Shown here piece by piece: positions 1 through 4,092 of a stretch of DNA of 5,302 bases. This DNA is from Candidatus Parcubacteria bacterium. Its GTDB lineage: Bacteria; Patescibacteriota; Minisyncoccia; Minisyncoccales; Minisyncoccaceae. The DNA lies in contig JAGOOU010000033.1 of assembly GCA_017992335.1 (NCBI GenBank), positions 1 through 5,302 on the forward strand. Reading direction: 5' to 3'. How positions within the stretch are numbered: the first letter of the stretch is position 1; each line of letters begins with the position of its first letter. A program made the position numbers and the translations under genes. The notes beneath the pieces are model-generated. The model did not search any database, was not told the DNA's origin, and saw nothing but the letters and a program-made list of their open reading frames with translations.

Positions 1-454
1 GTCCTGGATATGTAAGACATCCTTCTGTAAAGGTTGTTCTTGTTGTATCACTTGGATAATACTTAGGATTAAAATATATTTTAAATGGATTGCCATCAAT
101 TGACATATCGCGTGCCACAAAGAATTTCTTATTGATCCCAAGCTGTGAAGCGGATAATCCCAAGCCATCCATTAGTTCGGTAAAAGCATATAGATCTTGT
201 TTATCATCTATAACTGCTTTTGCTTCTTCTGGTGTAATATCTTCAAGTTGAATTGTTTCCGCTATATCTGCCGAAACAATTTTATATTTATCCTGAAGAC
301 GATCGGCTTCTTTTTTAAACTCTTCTTGTAATTTTTTTATATCTTCTTCTGATATCTGCTTTTTTAATTCTTCTGTTTTATCTTCATCTTTAACTATAGT
401 AACATTATCGCCTTTAATATCAAAAGTGTTAACAACAGTATCAAGTTCTTCCAT
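1..454 (-). CDS. def: Peptide deformylase, phage type (3' end outside window)
   Basis: Peptide deformylases are metal-dependent hydrolases that remove the formyl group from the N-terminal formyl-Met of nascent proteins. The frame is open from the ATG at 454 to the window edge, giving 151 visible residues. Motif I reads GLGLSASQLG (residues 97-106, key Gln104) and motif II reads EGCLTYPG (residues 144-151, metal-ligand Cys146). The Gln-to-Cys distance of 42 residues is close to that of bacterial enzymes. The third motif (HExxH, two metal His and catalytic Glu) would lie beyond position 1 and cannot be checked. The start is supported by AAGGAG at 460-465, 5 nt upstream. About 96 residues precede motif I, against roughly 40 in typical enzymes. 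The extra N-terminal part is highly charged, rich in Lys and Glu, and probably helical. Ser replaces the usual Pro or Thr before the motif I Gln, and Thr replaces the Ser of EGCLS. The gene follows uvsX after a structured gap. Confidence 0.88.
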   Translation of the reverse strand, partial: MEELDTVVNTFDIKGDNVTIVKDEDKTEELKKQISEEDIKKLQEEFKKEADRLQDKYKIVSADIAETIQLEDITPEEAKAVIDDKQDLYAFTELMDGLGLSASQLGINKKFFVARDMSIDGNPFKIYFNPKYYPSDTTRTTFTEGCLTYPG

Positions 455-459
455 TTTTA

Positions 460-465
460 CTCCTT
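460..465 (-). promoter_or_regulatory. RBS of the deformylase gene, directly behind a T7 tract
   Basis: AAGGAG lies 5 nt before the ATG at 454. It follows immediately after a run of seven T (466-472, coding strand) that itself follows a GC-rich stem arm. RNA structure or transcription termination at the stem could therefore directly affect whether this SD site is made or exposed. Confidence 0.85.
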
Positions 466-582
466 AAAAAAAGGCTGCGAGAAATTATCCACAATAAAAC
501 AGTTGAACGATTCACTCAGTTCTATTTATTAAATAGAAAGGTAATGGAACCGCAAAAAATAATTTTGGACTATCTCGCAGCC
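466..582 (-). terminator. Possible terminator/attenuator: GC-rich stem with large loop and T7 tract
   Basis: On the coding strand the arm GGCTGCGAGA (582-573) is complementary to TCTCGCAGCC (482-473), and the second arm is followed at once by seven T (472-466). A GC-rich stem plus U-tract is the hallmark of an intrinsic terminator. The 90-nt interior is far larger than a normal terminator loop, but it can itself fold, with an 8-bp hairpin in the middle. It begins 7 nt after the uvsX stop and ends where the deformylase SD begins. I see no convincing promoter between it and the deformylase gene, so partial termination (attenuation) fits better than a full operon end. This is inference from sequence alone. 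Confidence 0.45.
473..582. repeat. 110-bp element bounded by perfect 10-bp inverted repeats
   Basis: The arms GGCTGCGAGA (473-482) and TCTCGCAGCC (573-582) are exact reverse complements. Inside, 520-527 (TTCTATTT) pairs with 531-538 (AAATAGAA) around a 3-nt loop, and its centre (529) nearly coincides with that of the outer arms (527.5). A further AATTAT/ATAATT pairing (483-488 with 559-564) can extend the outer stem with an 8-nt bulge. Read inwards, the two ends also share an imperfect TCCA-type block after the 10-bp match, as expected of a degenerate long palindrome. No target-site duplication is visible in the flanks, and no ORF of useful length lies inside. Confidence 0.8.
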
Positions 583-589
583 ATATATT

Positions 590-1882
590 TTATTCTTCTG
601 AATCTACTTTAACAATCTGTACATCATCCTTTTTTTTCTTCTTAGAAGACTTATCTGGCACATCAAAATCATCTACTGTGTTTGTGGAGTCAAGCATTGA
701 TTCACCACCAATAAGAGCATCTTTAACACCATCTAAAAGATCATCTTGTGTAATAAGACTCTTATCGTATATGCTTGATAATAAATATGCTACTTTATCT
801 CTAAACCATTCATGTTCTGCACAGAATTTTTTGATATCAGCTTCTCTAAACTTTCCAGTTTTACAAACACCTTTTTCTTGCATTTCTTTAAATAATCCTT
901 CAGAGAGCAAGTTATCCCAAGGGCGGAACATCCACCAACCATTACTCTTTTTTGGTACATCTTTATTTTTAATTTGTTCTTCTAAATCTGATGCTGCAGT
1001 TATTATAAAACCATAATCTTTAAGAATATCAAAAAGACCAGCATATGGGTCTAATCCTCTTTCCATATCCAAATCAAATTTTACTCTCTTACCATGTGTA
1101 CCAAATCTTGATTTTATTATTTCAGCTCTAATTTTAGACATTGACGTACCAACAGCAGATTGTTCCATTTCTGATTCTGCGTTAACCTTGGTAAATCTAA
1201 CTTCTATTGATGGCATATAGCCCATAATTGTTCCACCGGCAACTGTTTTTGATGGACCATATCCGCCAATTGTTTCTGTCAGGTGAGCAGTCATAACACA
1301 CGCAATATTCAAACGTTGCATTTTTCGTGCATATGTACGGAAAAATTGACGTGTAAGTTTTGCTTTAGCACCCATGTCGGCACCACCATTTGGATCTCTT
1401 TCTCTTTCTGTAGTAAGCATTGACATAGAATCAATAACCATCAAAACACTTTTTGTTGATTTATTTTTTTCAATCGTATCAATTACTTTTTCCATTCTTT
1501 TAATTAAATCTTCAACGGTATCAACGGGTGTATATAGAATTTTTTCTGTATTAATACCAAGGAATGATGCAAAATCTTTTGTAACACCACCACCTTCTGT
1601 ATCCATATATACAATCAAATCAATAGATGGTTCGCGCATCATAGAGAGGGCAATCATTGATTTGCCAGAACCAGGATCACCAGAGAAAAGAATAACTCTT
1701 CCCATCGGAAGACCCTTATACATATCTTTTGATATAATCCAGTTTAGAGCATAATTTCCAGTTGTCATCCAACCAGGAACATCCGCAAGAGAAGATTCAT
1801 CCATTTGCTCAAGAGGAGAATCTGGAAAATCTTTATTAAATTGACTAATAAGATCTTTTTTTAATTTGTCGATATCGGCCAT
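590..1882 (-). CDS. uvsX: UvsX/RecA-like recombinase
   Basis: This is a RecA-family ATPase expected to form filaments on ssDNA and catalyse strand exchange in phage recombination, repair and recombination-dependent replication. The 430 residues show Walker A GDPGSGKS (68-75), a YMDTEGG segment (92-98) with Glu96 at the place of the RecA catalytic Glu, and Walker B VLMVIDSMS ending around Asp151. A MTAHLTET segment (197-204) sits where RecA has its switch Gln and UvsX proteins have Asn-His. A Gly-rich stretch follows at 206-221 (L2-like DNA-binding loop). The C-terminal third (about 295-400) contains Trp-rich GWWMFRPW and ends in a Lys-rich then acidic tail (411-430). At 430 aa it is longer than bacterial RecA (about 350) and somewhat longer than T4 UvsX (about 390). 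The start is backed by AGGAAGGA just upstream, in a 13-nt gap after the preceding gene. UvsX is the best name because of the phage context, but a broader RecA-like label is equally safe. Confidence 0.9.
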   Translation of the reverse strand: MADIDKLKKDLISQFNKDFPDSPLEQMDESSLADVPGWMTTGNYALNWIISKDMYKGLPMGRVILFSGDPGSGKSMIALSMMREPSIDLIVYMDTEGGGVTKDFASFLGINTEKILYTPVDTVEDLIKRMEKVIDTIEKNKSTKSVLMVIDSMSMLTTERERDPNGGADMGAKAKLTRQFFRTYARKMQRLNIACVMTAHLTETIGGYGPSKTVAGGTIMGYMPSIEVRFTKVNAESEMEQSAVGTSMSKIRAEIIKSRFGTHGKRVKFDLDMERGLDPYAGLFDILKDYGFIITAASDLEEQIKNKDVPKKSNGWWMFRPWDNLLSEGLFKEMQEKGVCKTGKFREADIKKFCAEHEWFRDKVAYLLSSIYDKSLITQDDLLDGVKDALIGGESMLDSTNTVDDFDVPDKSSKKKKKDDVQIVKVDSEE

Positions 1883-1895
1883 GTGTCCTTCCTTT

Positions 1896-2339
1896 TTAAT
1901 TAAATGTTTTATTTCTTTCTATTCTATATTCTTTTTCACTTTCAAGTATAAGAATAGCTTTATCTAGAATACTTATATCCAACTTTTCAGTATATTGATT
2001 TAAGAAAAAATCAACATCTTCTATAACGCTTTTAACTGTATATTTTTCATTTTCGCGTTTTCTTTCTTTTATAATAGAATTTCTAATATTATAAAATTCT
2101 TGTACTTTATCATTTAAATCATTTTCATCTTTAAATATACCAAAGTGTCTAAGTAATACTTCACCAATTTTCATATTATAACCTTCTTCTTCTTGAAGAG
2201 TTATTGCCTCATTGAGAGTTGAGTATGATATATAGCCTTTATTAACTAAAAATTGACCAAATAATACTCTTTCAGCCAATGTGTCTTTATCCTTTTTTTT
2301 ATTTAAAGATGCCAGGCCTTTAAGCTCATTACTCTCCAT
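1896..2339 (-). CDS. Small protein with GspE N-terminal (MshEN-like) repeats
   Basis: This 147-aa protein sits 13 nt upstream of uvsX in the same transcription unit. Residues 26-49 fit the helical motif of type II secretion/pilus ATPase N-terminal domains (G..LV..G.I....L...L..Q), with Gly28, Leu31, Val32, Gly35, Ile37, Leu42, Ile46 and Gln49. A second, weaker copy follows at 57-82 (KIGEVLL, then Ile68, Leu75, Val79), with about two extra residues. Some members of that family (MshEN) bind cyclic di-GMP, but the leading Arg of the motif is absent here (Leu26, Lys57), so ligand binding is uncertain. Residues 83-147 are charged and helical with no recognised motif. No ATPase domain is present. 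The start has GAAGGT upstream, and the 11-nt gap to the preceding gene supports it. By position it could assist UvsX, as the small mediator UvsY does in T4, but I see no sequence evidence of that. Confidence 0.75.
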   Translation of the reverse strand: MESNELKGLASLNKKKDKDTLAERVLFGQFLVNKGYISYSTLNEAITLQEEEGYNMKIGEVLLRHFGIFKDENDLNDKVQEFYNIRNSIIKERKRENEKYTVKSVIEDVDFFLNQYTEKLDISILDKAILILESEKEYRIERNKTFN

Positions 2340-2350
2340 AATTTACCTTC

Positions 2351-2623
2351 TTATTCTTTGTCTTTAACAATTCTTATAGAAACATCTTCCTTTCCATGTC
2401 TCATGGCTGTAACAAGTATTTTTGTTTTTGGAAAAGCTTGTTCTAGCATTGTCTTAAGGCGTACTAATTCTGCTGCAACTAAGTTGTTTTTATCTTCAGC
2501 AATATCACCTATCTCGTAGCCAGCAATAATAACATCGTTTTCTGTAATACTTTTTGTTTTAATTGTGTTTAAATTAATTTCACGTACTTGACCATCATCT
2601 GTTTCAAATAAAAGTTTAGCCAT
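2351..2623 (-). CDS. Hypothetical phage protein, 90 aa
   Basis: I do not recognise a family. The protein appears alpha/beta: beta-like segments at 3-7 and 13-18, a hydrophobic strand VIIAGYEIGD (31-40), a helix at about 48-63 (AAELVRLKTMLEQA), then Pro65 and strands KILVTAM (68-74) and VSIRIV (81-86). The order strand, helix, FP.TKILV is shared by various small phage proteins that I can only recall loosely, so no function is assigned. The start is fixed: an in-frame TAA lies two codons upstream (2627-2629), and GGGAG (2631-2635) is 7 nt before the ATG. It ends 11 nt before the 147-aa gene, and codon use looks like that of its neighbours. Confidence 0.78.
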   Translation of the reverse strand: MAKLLFETDDGQVREINLNTIKTKSITENDVIIAGYEIGDIAEDKNNLVAAELVRLKTMLEQAFPKTKILVTAMRHGKEDVSIRIVKDKE

Positions 2624-2640
2624 TTTTTAACTCCCGTGGA

Positions 2641-2659
2641 TAATATATCTCCTATATTA
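2641..2659 (-). promoter_or_regulatory. AT-only hairpin with GGAGA in its loop
   Basis: In the 45-nt gap before the 90-aa gene, TAATATA and TATATTA form a perfect 7-bp inverted repeat around a 5-nt loop, GGAGA on the coding strand. This places an SD-like sequence in an exposed loop just ahead of the true SD (GGGAG, 2631-2635). No start codon follows it at a suitable distance. T4 early mRNAs contain GGAG motifs that are cut by the RegB nuclease. Any similar role here is only a guess, and a stem made purely of A-T pairs is weak. Confidence 0.35.
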
Positions 2660-2668
2660 ATTATGCGT

Positions 2669-2971
2669 TTAGAATTTATAATTTTCGTCAATAAGTAATA
2701 ATTGAGGCAACCATTCTTCAAATGGAAAATTAACTTCATCCTTAACATCATCAAATTCAATAAATAAATTTAAATCATTAAGCATCTTAAAAAAAACACC
2801 CTGATTTATATTTAATTCCATTATTTGATTATAAATTGATGTTTCAAATTCACCATTAATTTCAAGAGAATAAACCAACCTCGCCACTAATGGACGAAGT
2901 TGGTCTATTGTTGTTTCTGATTTGTGTGAATTAATATGGGTTATACTTGTTGTAGCCCTTATCGGTTCCAC
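2669..2971 (-). CDS. Hypothetical phage protein, 100 aa, GTG start
   Basis: I do not recognise this protein. Residues 1-22 are polar. A helical stretch (TIDQLRPLVARLVYSL, 21-36) and further helices at 43-70 follow, then an acidic segment FDDVKDEVNFPFEEW (73-87) and a hydrophobic, aromatic C terminus. There is no signal peptide or membrane segment. The start codon is GTG at 2969-2971, immediately after the TAA of the preceding gene with no gap. It is supported by AAGAAGG (2977-2983) inside that gene's last codons, and no later Met occurs before residue 51. This arrangement suggests translational coupling to the 98-aa protein. Both proteins start with Met-Glu-Pro, but beyond that they are not alike. 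Confidence 0.75.
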   Translation of the reverse strand: MEPIRATTSITHINSHKSETTIDQLRPLVARLVYSLEINGEFETSIYNQIMELNINQGVFFKMLNDLNLFIEFDDVKDEVNFPFEEWLPQLLLIDENYKF

Positions 2972-3268
2972 TTAAGCCTTCTTTGCGATTTCCTGTTCAA
3001 TCAAAGCAAGGAGTTGTTCTTTAATAGCAATCATTTGATTTCTATTGCTTTCAACACCCTGTATTATTGGACGAAGAACTGCTACAACAGCATTTCCACT
3101 CAATGTAAGAGAAAGTGGATCTTCTGATGTATCTGAAAGATCTACTATCTTAATAGTTTTATTTTCAAGAATCTTTGCACATGCTGTCTCTGTAGCCTTA
3201 AGACTATTCAAGTTTGCATTTACCTGAGCAAGTTTTTCCTGTGTTGTCATTTCTTTGTCTGGTTCCAT
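2972..3268 (-). CDS. Hypothetical phage protein, 98 aa, helical
   Basis: This is an unrecognised protein. An N-terminal helix (about 9-36, TQEKLAQVNANLNSLKATET) is followed by a beta-like middle (KTIKIVDLSD, 37-46, and PLSLTL, 51-56). A hydrophobic VVAVLRPIIQG stretch (61-71) comes next, and then a long charged C-terminal helix (72-98) with heptad-like Leu/Ile spacing that could oligomerise. The hydrophobic part is too short and interrupted to be a convincing membrane segment. The ATG is preceded 6 nt away by AAGGAG (3275-3280). The gap to the preceding gene is 19 nt, and the stop directly abuts the next gene's GTG. The sequence is somewhat less AT-rich than the gp46-like gene, suggesting a real, constrained coding gene. 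Confidence 0.78.
   Translation of the reverse strand: MEPDKEMTTQEKLAQVNANLNSLKATETACAKILENKTIKIVDLSDTSEDPLSLTLSGNAVVAVLRPIIQGVESNRNQMIAIKEQLLALIEQEIAKKA
2977..2983 (-). promoter_or_regulatory. RBS deciding the GTG start of the 100-aa gene
   Basis: AAGAAGG lies 5 nt before the GTG at 2971, inside the final codons of the 98-aa gene (reading Lys-Lys-Ala-stop). It supports initiation at GTG directly after the TAA and points to translational coupling between the two genes. Confidence 0.7.
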
Positions 3269-3287
3269 TTTTATCTCCTTTGTTTAA

Positions 3288-3533
3288 TTATAAACCTGGT
3301 ACACCAAGTCCTGGTTGCTTTTTATTATTTTTCATTTTAACCATTTCTAACTGTTTTTCAAGCGCCATCAATTCCTGTGCATGTCTTTTTTTTGTCTGTT
3401 CTATACGATTAAGTATATTTTTAAGAGCTGGATTATTTAAATCATCCAAATCTATTTGTGTTTTTTGTTCACCCGGCTTTTGTGGTTGTAAAGAACCAAT
3501 TTCAGCCTCATTTATGGTTTTATCAAATTTCAT
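3288..3533 (-). CDS. Hypothetical small coiled-coil protein, 81 aa
   Basis: No family is recognised. Residues 1-33 are polar with a QPQKPGEQ linker. Residues 35-70 form a strongly charged predicted helix (ALKNILNRIEQTKKRHAQE, then LMALEKQLEMVKM) with coiled-coil-like Leu/Ile/Met spacing, and the tail ends in Pro/Gly-rich PGLGVPGL. The ATG at 3531-3533 has AAGGAG (3541-3546) 7 nt upstream. Another ATG three codons earlier, in a different frame, hits a stop at once. The 16-nt and 19-nt gaps to its neighbours place it firmly in the operon. A small dimeric or trimeric adaptor would fit the shape, but nothing more specific can be said. Confidence 0.72.
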   Translation of the reverse strand: MKFDKTINEAEIGSLQPQKPGEQKTQIDLDDLNNPALKNILNRIEQTKKRHAQELMALEKQLEMVKMKNNKKQPGLGVPGL

Positions 3534-3549
3534 ATCTCATCTCCTTTGA

Positions 3550-4092
3550 TTAGAAGAAACCCTCGTCAGGATTTTCGGGTTCATCATTATCTTGTATAGG
3601 AGATGGACTAATGTTATTATTTTCTGGTATAATTGTTATTATTTCTGGTTCTATTGGTTTAATTGGTTCTTCTATCACTGGTTTAACCGGTTCTTTTACT
3701 GTAGGTTGAATTGGCTCTTCTACTATGGGTTGAACCGGTTCTGTCGAAAGAGGTGGCGGCAATTCTGGTAAAGTAATCTGTGGCGATACAACCACTTCCT
3801 CATTTTCAACAGTAGAAACTGGTTTTGGATTAACCACGTTATTACTGTTATCATTTTTTTCCTTTTTTCTCTTTCTTTTTGGACTATCTTCTGATAAATC
3901 CATTTTTGGAGTATAAGAAAGAGAAAGATTTTCAAGAGCTGTTTCTGTTTTTATTGAATAAATTTCGGAATTAATCTGTAATGTAGTAATACTATTTGAT
4001 ATAGATATTATTTTACACGTGTCTTCGTTAATCTCAAAAGCTTTTTTTAATTTATCAGATAAATTATATCTATCTCCAATATTAAGTTTCAT
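3550..4092 (-). CDS. Pro-rich, probably disordered protein with acidic Phe-Phe tail
   Basis: The 180-aa product is unrecognised. Residues 1-60 form a small folded-looking region (MKLNIGDRYNLSDKL start, beta-rich middle). A basic patch KRKRKKEK (72-79) follows, then a long Pro/Glu/Val/Ile-rich section (about 90-150) with an eight-residue repeat, V/I-E/K-E-P-V/I-Q/K-P-x, around 124-147. The C terminus DNDEPENPDEGFF is acidic and ends in two Phe. I chose the ATG at 4092 because AGGAG (4100-4104) lies 7 nt upstream. A start at 4143 would add 17 residues, deepen the overlap with the gp46-like gene and lack a good RBS. The chosen start overlaps the end of that gene by 11 nt, so the two are probably translationally coupled. 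A basic region, a flexible linker and an acidic aromatic tip resemble the layout of ssDNA-binding protein tails, but this is analogy only. Confidence 0.75.
   Translation of the reverse strand: MKLNIGDRYNLSDKLKKAFEINEDTCKIISISNSITTLQINSEIYSIKTETALENLSLSYTPKMDLSEDSPKRKRKKEKNDNSNNVVNPKPVSTVENEEVVVSPQITLPELPPPLSTEPVQPIVEEPIQPTVKEPVKPVIEEPIKPIEPEIITIIPENNNISPSPIQDNDEPENPDEGFF
3661..3732 (-). repeat. Three tandem 24-bp units inside the Pro-rich gene
   Basis: Units at 3661-3684, 3685-3708 and 3709-3732 share about two thirds or more of their bases, with partial copies on both sides. They encode the eight-residue V/I-E/K-E-P-V/I-Q/K-P repeat. The units begin alternately AATTGG, AACCGG, AATTGG and then AACCGG (plus strand), suggesting a 48-bp higher-order period. 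Such tracts often change length by slippage or recombination. Confidence 0.8.

Noticed and set aside
523..530. T4-like late promoter (AATAAATA on the minus strand)
   Set aside because: It is one base off TATAAATA, lies inside the hairpin stem, and no exact late-promoter motif was noticed elsewhere in the window. In AT-rich DNA this is easily chance.
473..582. A tRNA gene or known self-cleaving ribozyme in the structured gap
   Set aside because: The 110-nt length and missing T-loop consensus and anticodon arm exclude a standard tRNA. The CTGAGTGA stretch resembles but does not match the hammerhead core, and no other ribozyme core is visible.
678..1016. Plus-strand open frame of 112 codons
   Set aside because: It is antisense to the C-terminal part of uvsX and shows no domain or motif.
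1374..1754. Plus-strand open frame of 126 codons
   Set aside because: It lies wholly antisense to the Walker-motif region of uvsX and has no recognisable protein features.
2569..2760. Minus-strand 63-codon frame overlapping two small genes
   Set aside because: It overlaps the ends of the 100-aa and 90-aa genes in another frame, and its composition is that of out-of-frame AT-rich sequence.
3214..3549. Plus-strand open frame of 111 codons, Cys/Phe/Leu-rich and membrane-like
   Set aside because: It is antisense to the 81-aa gene, which has a good RBS and fits the operon; the hydrophobic look comes from the complement of Lys/Glu-rich codons.
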